Assembly: GCA_024500155.1 (NCBI GenBank)
Contig: CM044866.1
Location: forward strand, 41,841,501-41,905,500
From: Chenopodium formosanum
Lineage: Eukaryota; Streptophyta; Magnoliopsida; Caryophyllales; Amaranthaceae
DNA: 64,000 nt
Direction of reading: 5' to 3'
Below the pieces are notes generated by a model, which saw nothing but the letters and a program-made list of their open reading frames with translations, ran no database searches and was not told where the DNA came from. The first letter of the stretch is position 1; each line of letters begins with the position of its first letter. A program made the position numbers and the translations under genes. Positions 25,925 to 36,529 of the stretch are shown here, in pieces.

Positions 25925-26442
25925 GTTGAGTCAAGACCAAGCCTAGGTAGGCTTGGCTTGAGCTTGAAGCTCGTCAAGTGAAGGCTCGAGGCTCGATCAA
26001 GGCTTGAAAAGCCCAAAATCAGCAAGACCCAAATGGTGCCCATAATCATAGTTTCAACAACAATTAAATTTTGCTTTTACAACTCTTACATTCTATCACT
26101 TGCTCCAAACTTTCGATGAGGGACTATTTTTTTTTCTTAACTTTTGTTGGTTCATCTTCTACATAACATGAATGAAAGCTCTAACACTCAGAGAGGACAC
26201 AAACTAGAGTTTTGGAAATTATTATTAGTTCCTAAGTCCTAAATATGAAACAAAAGTTTATGTTACTGATTGATTTATTACAAAAAAAAAATTAATAATA
26301 TATATATATATATATATAAATTCGAGCTTGTTCACGAGCTTTTGAGCCGAATCCAAATTCAAGTCGAGTCCATTCGAGTCGAGCCTATACTGAGACGATT
26401 CTCAAGCAATGCACGAGCAGGCTTGGCTCGTTAACACCCCTG
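25925..26442. mobile_element. hAT-like remnant with GCTCG/GAGCTTG subterminal repeats
   Basis: The right end, read in reverse, is TGTCAGGGGTGTTAACGAGC; CAGGGGTGTTAACGAG is a common plant hAT terminus. The inner flanks hold many copies of GCTCGA, GAGCTTG and AGGCTTG on both sides of an AT repeat (about 26293-26320). The left end is degenerate and no 8-bp duplication was confirmed, so the boundaries are approximate. Confidence 0.5.
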
Positions 26443-27171
26443 ACATTTAGTGGTAGTTTTAATTTTAGACATAAAACATAGTATAGTTAAGTATTGAACA
26501 AACACGCTGATGATAAAAAGACTAATTGGAGAACTAGTTCATCAATGAAATATAGAGGAGAAAATGGAGCACATCAGCGTATCCAACTCAATAAATATCT
26601 CACAATTGACCATTTAACTAGTTCTCTACTTACCCTAATTTGATACTCCATCCGTGCCAAAATAATGTTCCAATTTAGAGTTTTTTTATGAGACAAATTT
26701 GATTAAAGTAGAAAACATTATTGTAGAACAGGTGGAGTAATATTTACCACCCTAACACCAGCACACAAAAAATATCAAACCATTCAATTTCAAACATAGA
26801 TTTATCATCCCTCTTCCAAGGAAAGTTCTTACATATTTTTTTTATTATTTTTTTTTTGAAGATTGAGTTGAATGATCTCACATTCTCACTACCCAAGTGG
26901 ACAAGGCTATAGTAGTCTCAAACAGCTCACCTCAAAAAAGCTCAATATTACCACTTCTCCCATTTCCCATTTCTTAAATATCAATCCCACCCACCTCCAC
27001 CCCCTTTTCTCCTCATTACACGGTTAGCCCAAATCTAGCCCATCTCCCTTCTCTCTCTGCCACCACCATTTTCACTTCTTCTCGTTCTTCCTCAAATTCT
27101 CAATCTCATCCTCAAATTCACCAAAATCCCAGATCAATTCCCTCAAAACCCATCAATTTTCCACCATTAAA

Positions 27172-27717
27172 ATGAGAATCAGAAGATCTTTAACTTCCTC
27201 TGTTTCCCCTTCTTCTCCTCCAACCCCTTCACCTTCACCTTCTTCCTGTTCTTCCTCTTCTTCTTGCTTCTCATCTCACTCTACTATCTCAACTCACTCT
27301 CTTTCTTCCTCCTCTAACTCCACCTCCTCTTCTTCCTCTCCTCTTTCCGCCGCCAATCCCCGCTGCCACGGCCTCGATCTACTCGTCAAGGCCGTCTACT
27401 ACGTTGCCGGGTCTGTGATCGGTGTTCCCTATATTCAAAGGCGGGTTATTCGTCGTCGTAAGCCCGCCCTTCGATTTGCTAATCTTGTCATCAATTCCGA
27501 TCAAAATGATGTTGGGGATTTAGTTGAAGATGATGAGAATGTTGTTGATTTTAAAACTACTGATTTGATCGAAATTCCGAAGAAGATTAATAAGAATAGT
27601 AATGCTGCCAAGAAGCCGCAAAAGCGAAGATCAAAGGCTGTACCCTTGAAATACAATGACTCTGTTCTACAGGCTTTGAAACCGAGGGATCGGCGAAGAA
27701 GAAGATCGATTAAATGA
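27172..27717 (+). CDS. Single-exon Ser-rich/basic protein of unknown function
   Basis: Encodes 181 residues from the first in-frame ATG after a C-rich leader. Residues about 8-60 are a low-complexity Ser/Pro/Thr tract encoded by TCT/TCC/TTC repeats. A conserved-looking ordered segment follows: RCHGLDLLVKAVYYVAGSV, then VPYIQRRVIRRRKPALRFANLV. An acidic stretch (LVEDDENVVDF) and a strongly basic tail with several nuclear-localisation-like clusters (KKPQKRRSK, RDRRRRRSIK) end the protein. Codon use is GC-richer than the surroundings, so the ORF is unlikely to be chance. I do not recognise the family. The basic clusters hint at a nuclear protein, but that is inference. Confidence 0.75.
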   Translation: MRIRRSLTSSVSPSSPPTPSPSPSSCSSSSSCFSSHSTISTHSLSSSSNSTSSSSSPLSAANPRCHGLDLLVKAVYYVAGSVIGVPYIQRRVIRRRKPALRFANLVINSDQNDVGDLVEDDENVVDFKTTDLIEIPKKINKNSNAAKKPQKRRSKAVPLKYNDSVLQALKPRDRRRRRSIK

Positions 27718-28332
27718 TTGAATCTTTGTGGGTTAAGATCTGGTTAGTGATCTGGGTTTTTTTTTTAATTTTTAAAATTGATCTTTAATTAGATCATAAT
27801 GCATTGGTGATAATTGGGTATTTTTGTTGTATTATTAGTTTATATAATATATCACTTATATATTGTATTAATCAATCAAATTTAGCTTTGATTTAGTTTG
27901 ATGGGTGTTGGAATTTTACTATTCTTTGTTGAAAATCCATGGAAAAAAAATAGGTTTCTACTGTAGTATAGATGAAGGTAGAAGTAAAAGATGCAATTTT
28001 GATTTAGAATTTTATAGTAATTGATGTTTAATTGGTAGAATTTTTATGGGATTTCTCAATTGTTATGAAAAATCCATGATTTTGGAGGTTTTATACTTGT
28101 TTTTTATCTTTTGATGATTGAATTGCTAGATTTATGGATTAGAATTTGACAGATTTTTGCTGTCGGTGACTTGTATTATTGGTCTGAATTGGCAGTACTA
28201 TTTTTAGAGCAGTAATTTGTGTTGCTATGAAAGTGCAAATTTTATGAATTGTTGGTGGTTTTAATTGTCCAAATTCTCTCAAAAGTTTTGTTTTTGGTCC
28301 CGTTCTTTTTATTGTATTGTTCCTTATGACTG

Positions 28333-28386
28333 ATTCATGTTAGCCGAGCCCAAATCATTTTGGGACTAAGGCCTTGTTGTTGCTAT
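28333..28386 (+). mobile_element. Severely truncated RTE-type LINE 3' end
   Basis: The segment TTCATGTTAGCCGAGCCC...TTTTGGGACTAAGGCCTTGTTGTTG closely resembles the 3' end of the LINE at 34471-34512, which reads TTCATGTTAGCCGACCCC...TTTTGGGATTAAGGC. RTE-clade LINEs end in short tandem repeats rather than poly(A), which fits the TTG repeats here. Confidence 0.7.
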
Positions 28387-29065
28387 CTCAAAATTTTGTT
28401 TTTCATCTTGATCTTGCATTTTTACTCCTTGTGGAAAAAATGATACACTTGTAATCTGTAGCTTTTCTGTTAAAGGAGAAAATCTCTCTGTAGAATCGGC
28501 GCTGGCAGTCCAGCTACACAGGTTGACGCTTAGGAGTAGGGGGAAGGTAAGGGAATCTCCACTCCCAAGCATTAGTAGAGATATTGAGACTCAGAAGCTT
28601 GTTATCTGTTGTTAAAGAGCATTGTCTTTTGAAAGTTTCAGGACCTTTATATTGTACAGATTTTCATGTTCATTTCAGACCTTTGATGTTGTTTGAGAAC
28701 TTTTGCTGTGATTTTATGACCAACAACCTTTTAATTTGTTCTGAAGCTTGAGGTTAATCAGTAAGTTGTTTTGATTTGTAAGTTAAGCACTTGAGAAATT
28801 GAGTTTGTGAGTTCCAGATTTTCATTTTATAGCTGGCTGAAGTTAATCAGAAAGTTGTTTTGATTTGTAAATTGAGCATATGAGAAGCTGAATTTGATGC
28901 TGAACTGGTTGAAATGATCTAATGTTTGATCAAGTATTTTGTAAATGAATTTGTACTCGAATTTTGGGTTTGCTGGAAATGTGCAACAATTCAGGTCAAT
29001 TTTTGTAGTGTACCCCCCTTTAAACCGCACGTGTGCTGCACGCGGTGGTAGAAGGCTAGAAGCAC

Positions 29066-29145
29066 TATTTTAGAGCAATCAATATTGAATTCTAGCACCA
29101 CCCAATATTTTAGAGCAATCAATATTGAATTCTAGCACCACCCAA
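29066..29145 (+). repeat. Perfect 40-bp tandem duplication
   Basis: Units 29066-29105 and 29106-29145 start TATTTTAGAGCAATCAATAT and end with CACCACCCAA; they appear identical. The unit is non-coding and lies in direct repeat copy A. Confidence 0.85.
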
Positions 29146-29379
29146 TCTGCCTCATCGATAATATGGAAGCAAACTCCAAATAATATGAATGATTGAATGG
29201 CAGATATTTGACGGGCACTATATAATAACTTTGCAAGCATATTACTCATTTTAATCATTCATGCAGTATTAAGGTTCTTTGAGCTCTTATGCATATTTTA
29301 AGTCTTATTTCTTGTCCTTGGCTAATGTTTGATCCAAGATTTGTGGAGAAGGGTGGCATTGTTATGGTTATTGGTAATA

Positions 29380-29477
29380 TTACCTCCGGTTCATATTATA
29401 TGCAACTTTGGAATTTCGAATTTTTTATATATCACAAATAATACACCAAAGTTGCATATAATACAAACCGGAGGTAG
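29380..29477. mobile_element. Stowaway-like MITE
   Basis: Ends TTACCTCCGGTT and the inverse of CTACCTCCGGTT are flanked by TA (29378-29379 and 29478-29479). The arms share TATTATATGCAACTTTGG in inverse order over most of the 98 bp. Confidence 0.8.
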
Positions 29478-30141
29478 TATAGTAACAGATCATTTCAAAC
29501 TATATAAGGTTAATTTAAGATAACCTCAACCAGTGAATGTCTCAAAATAAACGAATGACCTTGATTTACTGATATAGCAAATCTCTTAAGAAAAATTGAT
29601 TCTAGTCACCAAGGCCATGTGGCACGTTCTGATTGGCTCCGTTTTTAATAAATAAATCAGCCATTAAAATAAAACTATGAAACGGAGAGAAACCAACATA
29701 ACAGTATCCTGCCAAAAAAAACTAACCTTTGCTATTTCTATTGTGCTCTTTCCCATATAAAATTAAAAAATCGAACAACATATTCGATTTACTTGTGTTT
29801 GTAAGTATTGGTTTTCTCTCATTAGATCTCCTGAGTTTGCAATGAAACATTACACGACTCGTATAAATAGTCGAAAAGATCAATATGATCACGATTCTCT
29901 GTTGTCCGATTTTCTTCCTGGTCTTTCTTTTACCATATTTTTTATGAAAACCTTAGCGTTAAAACTCTGTTCAAGATTAGACCTGCTGTTCCTGAACCTG
30001 TATCACATCTTCGTATTTGTCATTATGATATAATATCATCTTGCTTCATTTACGGCCCTTGTAATGGACTCTTCCTTGTAACATTGAGGAGAGCTGATAC
30101 TGATGATCAAGTAGGTGAAACCGTGTTTTTGCTATGGAACC

Positions 30142-30374
30142 TATTAAGATAGAAATGTATATTGTGATATGATATTATGAGAATAATATCATATGAGATA
30201 TTATTGTGAAAAGATATATGATATATATTGTGAATAGATTTAGGAAGTAAAGATAATAAGGAATATTAGGGTTTGTTATTCCTGTTGTCTATATATATTG
30301 TAATGTGGTCGAATATTATGAATGGGAAAGTACAATGGAAAAATACAGAGAACTATTTTACCCAATATTTAACA
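30142..30374 (+). repeat. Left LTR of the TRIM element
   Basis: This 233-bp repeat, beginning TA and ending CA, appears identical to the right LTR. A TATATATA-type sequence occurs near 30290-30297 and could be the core promoter. Confidence 0.92.
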
Positions 30375-30388
30375 TGGTATCAAGAGCC
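30375..30388 (+). other. Primer-binding site of the TRIM element
   Basis: TGGTATCAAGAGCC directly abuts the left LTR. The canonical plant Met-initiator PBS is TGGTATCAGAGC; one additional A is present here. Confidence 0.85.
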
Positions 30389-30410
30389 TAGGGAGATCCT
30401 AGGATGAAAA

Positions 30411-30708
30411 CACGAGAGTTCGTGTAGGAGAATGAGAGAACCTTAAACACGAGAGTTCGTGTGAGAGGAGAGAATGAAAAAACCCTTAATCACGAGAGTT
30501 CGTGTGAGAGGAGAGGATGAAAAACACGAGAGTTCGTGTGAGAGAATGAGAAAAAAACCTTAAACACGCGAGAATGTGTGAGAGGAGAAGAAAAAATATG
30601 ACGGGTTCGAAAAGATAGACGTTCTCGTTAGAGTGATTGATGGGTTCGAAAAGAATGGCGTTCTCATCAAGTGAGAGAATAAAATAACCTTAAACACGAG
30701 AATTCGTG
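30411..30708 (+). repeat. Array of CACGA-NNNN-TCGTG hairpins in the TRIM leader
   Basis: CACGAGAGTTCGTG occurs exactly at 30411-30424, 30448-30461, 30491-30504 and 30525-30538. A fifth copy with loop GAAT is at 30695-30708, and a degenerate copy at about 30565-30580. Each is a 5-bp stem with a 4-base loop, separated by purine-rich linkers (GAGAGGAGAGAATGA). Two copies of GGGTTCGAAAAGA lie at 30603-30615 and 30642-30654. Confidence 0.88.
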
Positions 30709-31050
30709 TAAGATGAGTGATCAAATGCACGCATTATTCATTATTTGCGTCCAATATAGTGAGATTGTGAGAGTTCACAATTTTTTTTTTATTTTTAACT
30801 ATACGTTATTTTCATAATTAGCGTATAATATTGTGATTGTGTGAGAATTATTGTGAGAGTTCACAAATTATAATTTTTTTTTACCGAGAGATTTGATAAA
30901 TTCGATGGCGAGGAATTTCGTAACGTGATGAAGTTCAAAAGGATTAGAAGGCGGATGATTACATATTGCGGCTTGATGATGACAGATGCAGATTTTATTT
31001 TATTGTCCAAGTCGGACGTTCGAGATCTACACCTCCGACTTGAGGGAGGG

Positions 31051-31283
31051 TATTAAGATAGAAATGTATATTGTGATATGATATTATGAGAATAATATCA
31101 TATGAGATATTATTGTGAAAAGATATATGATATATATTGTGAATAGATTTAGGAAGTAAAGATAATAAGGAATATTAGGGTTTGTTATTCCTGTTGTCTA
31201 TATATATTGTAATGTGGTCGAATATTATGAATGGGAAAGTACAATGGAAAAATACAGAGAACTATTTTACCCAATATTTAACA
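31051..31283 (+). repeat. Right LTR of the TRIM element
   Basis: By eye it is identical base for base to the left LTR. Read-through from its TATA-like box would enter the F-box fragment downstream. Confidence 0.92.
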
Positions 31284-32553
31284 GAACCCGGCTACTAGAG
31301 AAGTCTTTAAACTCCCTGATACAGATGGTATTGAAAGCTCGCGTGCCGGAGTTGGGTTTGATGATATAACTAACAATTACAAGGTTGTTAATTTTGATGA
31401 CACGATGAATTCCAGCGTCGTACAATTGTACTCCCTTGCTGAGAATTCTTGGAGGCAGGTTGATGCCGGTTTTTATTTTGGTGGCCAGCCGCCGGAAACA
31501 TCTGTGTCTGATCCTACTTCTAATGGTCGTATGCACAGCTGGATATTGAATTATGAAGTTGGATACGATCTTAGTTGTTCTCTTCTTTCTTTCGACATGG
31601 CTGATGAGGTCTTCGTGGAGACTCCTTTGCCTGATGAAACAAGTGAACTTCATCGTGCCTTCTTGCAACAGAGCTCCAACGATAAGTACCCTACCTTATA
31701 TAATTTTGATGACGGCAGTTGTATAAAAGGTATAAGTATTTGGGTTCTAAAGGAGTATGGTCCGACAGGATATTGGACCAAACAACATTATATCAGTCTT
31801 CCCACGGAGTAAGTTTAGGCCATGAAGTAGTGTTATGGAAAAACGAGGGAGTTTTGTATATCAATTGTCAAGATCCTGACATAATGAAGTGGTATCGAAA
31901 TCAAGATGAAATAACTTTGTATAATTTGAGGACACAGGAAAAGAAATCACTCCATATTCCTGCATACCACGGTATTATTGGTTATACAGAGAGTCTAGTT
32001 TCGATTGCAAAATGTGTGCGCCAACAACCAGAGCATGGACCTAGAGGAGGAGTACTGCAGCAAGAAGATTCATCTCTTGGAATGAGCTTGATTCCGCGAC
32101 AGAATGACATATTTAGTGGAGTAGAACAAGAGAATGCATCCCTTGAAATTCCCATAGTTCAAAGACAGAACGATGTGCCTAGAGGAGTACATCTAGAAGA
32201 AGAACATCAAGAGAATTATTCATTGTCCCTAGAAATGGCGGTCCAACAATCGTTACCAGAAGAAGATGAACTACTACATGAAGATGATGAGGATGACAAT
32301 AAGTCATCCACAGACAGCACGTACTTTCCGCATAATAGAGAAAATCAGGAGCCACATAGTTATTGGGTTGATTATACAGAAGATGAAATCAAGTATTTTG
32401 AGAAACATCATGAGGAGATTAGGAGGTTATCTAAGCTGCCTTATTGTATACGTGAAGTCAACCAATCAATTAGTTCCAGGCCTTGTACATTTTAGTATTT
32501 TTATAAGGAGAAAATTAAATTTTTTTCATTTTCCATCCTTAATGAGTTTCAAC

Positions 32554-33050
32554 CAATTGATGTTTAATTGGTAAAATTTTTATGGGATTTCTCAATTGTT
32601 ATGAAAAATCCATGATTTTGGAGGTTTTATACTTGTTCTTTATCTTTTGATGTTTGAATTGCTAGATTTATTAATTAAACTTTTATGAAGTAAATGTCAA
32701 AATGTTCTGAAATGCAAATGCTTGATCAAGTGTTTTGTAAATCAATTTGTACTCTAATTGTGTGTTTGCTGGAACTGTGCAGCAGTTCAGATCAATTTTT
32801 ATAATGTGCCCCTCCTTTGGTGCTCACATGTGTGCTGCACACGGTGGTAGGAGCACAATTTCAGAGCATGTATGCTGCTCGGGCCAACCGGAGCACCATT
32901 CAGGAGCAATCGATAATATCTAGCACCATCTACCCGCCTCATCACAAGGTTTCTTTTGACATAACTAACACTACTAGTTTATGTTGGGGACTTGGGGTTA
33001 AGTGCAGTGGAATCATACCCTAATTAATAAGAATGATTAAATGGCAAAAT
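32554..33050 (+). repeat. Direct repeat copy A' (3' of F-box copy 1)
   Basis: Contains the two blocks shared with 28019-29190, in the same order and orientation, with the middle deleted. No gene is recognised. The following sequence to about 33236 is unique intergenic DNA. Confidence 0.78.
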
Positions 33051-33236
33051 TATCGACATGTACTCCAGTACATTTCCTCTGTTCTTAACAAATAACACCA
33101 ACCCTTGGGTGTATACAAACCTCCCTGAAACAACAGTGGTATTCGCCCATTTGCTTTTGTAATTTTCATACACGAACAAGACTGAAGTTAAAGAAACGCC
33201 TTGGCCCTTGGGACAATCAACTTAAAAAAACACCAC

Positions 33237-34540
33237 TGAGCCATACTATGAAGTTGTGGGAAAGGGTGATTGAACAAAGGTTGAGGGCATGCACAAGCAT
33301 TTCAGATAACCAATTTGGTTTTATGCCTGGGAGATCTACTATGGAGGCAATCCATTTGATAAGACAAATGATGGAGTTTTATAGGGTAAAGAAGAAAGAT
33401 CTTCATATGGTCTTTATTGATTTAGAGAAGGCATATGACAAGGTGCCAAGAGAGATACTTTGGTGGGCAATGTTGAAGAAAGGTATCCCACGAAGGTATG
33501 TAGACCTAGTTAAGGATATGTATCGGGATGTGTCAACAAATGTGAGGACATGCGGAGGGTTGACAAAAGATTTCCCTATTACAATCGGATTGCATCAAGG
33601 GTCTGCATTAAGCCCTTTTCTTTTTGCAACGGTTCTAGACGAATTAACTAGACCAATTCAAGATGAGGTTCCATGGTGTATGCTGTTCGCAGATGATATC
33701 GTTTTGGTGGATGAGACTAAGGATGGGGTTAATGTCAAGTTGGAGCAATGGAGGCAAAGGTTGGAATCTAGAGGGTTTAAGCTAAGTCGGAGTAAGACTG
33801 AATATTTGGTATGTCGTTTTGGCACTCAGAGGGGGACAAGCAATGAAGTGGTGAGTTTGGATGGAAAGGATTTGACCATGAGTGAATGTTTTAAGTACCT
33901 AGGGTCGATCATCCAGAAGAATGGTGACATTGATCAAGACGTGACTCACAGGATTAAGTCAGGGTGGCTTAAATGGAGAGCGGCCACGGGAGTGCTATGC
34001 GACCGCAGCATTCCCTTAAAGTTGAAGGGAAAATTCTACAGGACTGCCATAAGACCAGTGTTGCTCTATGGTACAGAATGTTGGGCTTCTAAGAAAGAGC
34101 ATATTAAAAAGATGGAGGTTACGGAAATGCGCATGTTAAGGTGGATGTGTGGAAACACTTTAAGAGATAGAATCAGAAATGAGGTTATTCGCAAGAAAGT
34201 AGGTGTGGCGGGCATTGTAGATAAATTAAGGGAAAATCGTCTGCGTTGGTTTGGACATGTAAGACGGAGACCCGAGGGTGCACCGGTGCGAAGAGTGGAA
34301 GAGTGGGACCATGGAGGGATTAAACGAGGAAGAGGGAGACCAAAGATGACTTGGTTGGAAGGAGTGAGGAAGGATATGAAGTGCATGGATTTACGTGAGG
34401 ATGAAGTTTTGGATCGTAAGGGATGGAGGAGAAAGATTTATGTTGATGACTACACGGAATAATCAAATTTGGTTCATGTTAGCCGACCCCACTTTTGGGA
34501 TTAAGGCTTTGATTGATTGATTGATTGATTGATTGATATA
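33237..34540 (+). mobile_element. 5'-truncated RTE-clade LINE with reverse transcriptase ORF
   Basis: The ORF at 33248-34462 (404 residues) encodes most of a reverse transcriptase: ISDNQFGFMPGRSTMEAIHL, VFIDLEKAYDKVPRE, the GLHQGSALSPFLF motif and the catalytic LFADDIVLV box (FADD in place of YADD). The C-terminal thumb and a GRGRPKMTWLEGVRKDM segment are typical of RTE LINEs. The endonuclease and first RT blocks are missing; homology begins at about 33237 (SHTMKLWERVIE). The 3' UTR has the TTAGCCGACCCC motif and ends in a TTGA/TGAT repeat (34512-34538) rather than poly(A). The ORF is uninterrupted, so the copy is fairly young, but it cannot move itself. Confidence 0.92.
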
Positions 34541-34891
34541 ATCAAATACGAATACAACGATTGCATGCAAAATCACACTTTCAATTACTTAATACCATCA
34601 TAATTACAACTGTGAATACAACAATTATATGTTGAATCAAAGAATTTTACCACAGCAATAATGAAATGGAACGAGCAAAAGGCTGTATTCTTTTGGACTT
34701 GTATTTTAGAATTTAAGTTAATAAGTATTGCTAGGAAGAGGCAAGTTGTCTTATACCTCTTACATCAAGATATCATAATAGTTGTGCCAAATTAAAAGCA
34801 CAAACATAATACTTATAAAAACATTTCAATATTTATTACCTAATTGAAATCTTAAAATATGCAGGAGTTCGAACTAATTGGTTGGTTGACT

Positions 34892-36520
34892 TCACGAAGA
34901 CAATATGGCAGCTTGGATAGTTTTTCCCACTCTTTTTTTCTGAGAGGGTAAGGATATAACTCTTATCTCCATATCGGTGTCGTATTCTAGAAAAGGTTTT
35001 CCAAGAGGCACCTGGAACGCGCTGTCAGTGGACGAATCATCACTGTCTTCACCATTTTCTCGTTTTAGTTCTCCTTCAAGCTGCAGCAGTTGTTGATGCA
35101 CATTTTCTACTGAAGAGTCCTCTTGATGATGCTCATGTTGCACTCCTGGTGGCGCATACTGTTGTTGCTGTAACAAGGGCAATTCTATGGATGAATCCTC
35201 TTGATGATGCTCATGTTGCACTCCTAGTGGTGCATACTGTGGTTGTTGCTGTAACAAGGGCAATTCAATGGATGAATCCTCTTGATGATCCTGAAGCAAT
35301 TCCCCTTGTGCAATTTCAACTGATACATGATACCCAAGAAATCCCCCAGATGATAAATGATCCTGAAGTATTCCCCTAAGCGCATTTTGAACTGATAATA
35401 AATGATCCGGTGGTGGTGGTGAATGGCCTACGATTTTTGCAATAGAAATTAGACTCTCTGTATAGCTAATAGTGTTGCATCCAGGAATTTGAAGTGGTTC
35501 CATTACTCGCGTAGTCAAATCATACAAAACTATTGCTTCCCGATCTCCATAACTGTGAGACACAATAGCCTTGTTCTTCCACAACAGTAGGTTATTAAGT
35601 ATAAAATGTTCGGAAATTGTGATAGATTGTTGTTTGTTCCAAAACCCTGTTGGACCATACTCCTTTAAAACCCAAATATCCATAACCGTTGTACCATCAA
35701 TCCCATCTTCCAAATAGAACACGGTCGGGTACATATGATTCGAGCCTTGATCCAAAAACTCAGATCAAAATTTTGACTCATAAGGCATAGGGGTGAGCAC
35801 AAATACTTCATCCACCATGTCAAAAGTGATAATACTGTAAATATTACACAAAAGTACATCAGTACTTTCAGCATATATCCAATTGTGCATACGACCATTC
35901 GAGGATGAGGATGAATTCTCATCAATATAACCACGCCCAAAGTCAAAACCGGTATCAATGTACCTCAAAGAGTTAGCAGCAAGGGAGTACAATAGCACCC
36001 CGCTAGAACAATTGATATAGGTAGAACCAATAAGAACAACTTTGTAATCATTTGTTATGTTATCGAACCCAAAACCAACAGTAGTAAATCAAAAATTAAT
36101 TATCTATAGCAGGGAGTCTAAATATTTCTCTAGTAGCAGGGTTCCACAAAATAAACACAAGTTCATCTGAAGGAAGAGGCCATTACAAGGGCCGTAAATA
36201 CGGATATCAGAAATTACATCACGATGATAGATATCAAACCGAGGTCGTTCATAATCCGGAGCGGGTCTAAGTTTAAAGGCGGTTTCAAAAGCGAGGTTTT
36301 TGTAAGATAAAATTGAAATTTAACAAGCTGGGGGATATACGATCAATAATGAATCATTTTCATCAAGATTTTGCAAAAGACGAGTAGCATAGTGTTTGGT
36401 TGCAAATTCAGGTGATGAGATGATGTTAAGCCAATACTTACATACACAAGTAAATCGAATTAACGACTTCACAGGTAATCGAGCTAGGATCTCTATCAAA
36501 GCATCCTCTTGCAATTCCAT
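34892..36520 (-). pseudogene. F-box protein pseudogene, copy 2
   Basis: On the minus strand the ATG at 36520 opens a full F-box: MELQEDALIEILARLPVKSL, RFTCVCKYWLNIISSPEFA. A stop after 66 residues (YPPAC-stop, 36320) replaces the Ser codon present in copy 3. Further small deletions and stops follow near 36170, 36100 and 35765. The associated domain reappears in pieces (LLYSLAANSLRYIDTGFDFG, NGRMHNWIYAEST, FVLTPMPYESKF). An uninterrupted 287-codon stretch (35755-34892) then covers the C-terminus. That stretch contains tandem repeats of QEDSSIELPLLQQQ..YAP.GVQHEHH. A 5' UTR intron is suggested by GTAAGAATC...TTATAG sequence upstream of the ATG. Confidence 0.88.
35085..35300 (-). repeat. Tandem coding repeat in F-box C-terminal tail
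   Basis: A unit of about 66-69 bp encoding HHQEDSSIELPLLQQQ plus YAPxGVQHE is repeated with small changes, the third copy being partial (HHQEDSSVE). The same motif occurs once or in degenerate form in copy 3 (about 43210-43330). Repeat number varies between paralogues. Confidence 0.8.
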
Positions 36521-36529
36521 TTTTCCTAT

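Larger units (their letters stand above)
28019..29190 (+). repeat. Direct repeat copy A (3' flank of the Ser-rich gene)
   Basis: Two blocks of this flank recur downstream of F-box copy 1. Block 28019-28138 (TTGATGTTTAATTGGT...) matches 32554-32672 with few differences. Block about 28925-29040 (TGATCAAGT.TTTTGTAAAT..., ending GTGCTGCACGCGGTGGTAG) matches about 32728-32850. The middle of copy A is absent from the second copy. It points to a duplication that now brackets the F-box pseudogene. Confidence 0.8.
30142..31283 (+). mobile_element. TRIM-like LTR retrotransposon, young non-autonomous
   Basis: Two 233-bp LTRs (30142-30374 and 31051-31283) appear identical, each starting TATTAAGATAG and ending AATATTTAACA. 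A 5-bp target duplication GAACC flanks the element (30137-30141 and 31284-31288). The primer-binding site TGGTATCAAGAGCC (30375-30388) matches the initiator-Met tRNA type with one extra A. A purine-rich tract (GAGGGAGGG, 31042-31050) precedes the right LTR. The 676-bp interior has no intact ORF. A segment near 30887-31050 reads like a decayed Copia gag start (FDKFDGEEFRN...). It therefore depends on proteins made elsewhere. Confidence 0.93.
29785..32495 (+). pseudogene. F-box protein pseudogene, copy 1 (split by TRIM element)
   Basis: Homology to the other two copies starts inside the F-box (FTCVCKYW, about 29785) and lacks its first half. It continues as SPEFAMKHYTTR, then after a frame change as IYGPCNGLFLV and LLWNP (about 30050-30141). 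There the reading frame is interrupted by an LTR element (30142-31283) and resumes with PATREVFKLPDTDG at 31284. The associated domain runs through VVQLYSLAENSWRQVDAGF, NGRMHSWIL and KEYGPTGYW. A frameshift near 31800 shifts the rest (VVLWKNEGVLY, GIIGYTESLVSIAK) to another frame, ending at 32495. F-box proteins recruit substrates to SCF ubiquitin ligases; this copy cannot make a whole one. The C-terminal tail carries repeated RQNDxxxGVxxE segments and an acidic run. Confidence 0.88.

Noticed and set aside
30411..30708. Regularly spaced identical repeats suggesting a CRISPR-like array
   Set aside because: Plant nuclear DNA; the repeats lie within an LTR element and the spacers are themselves related.
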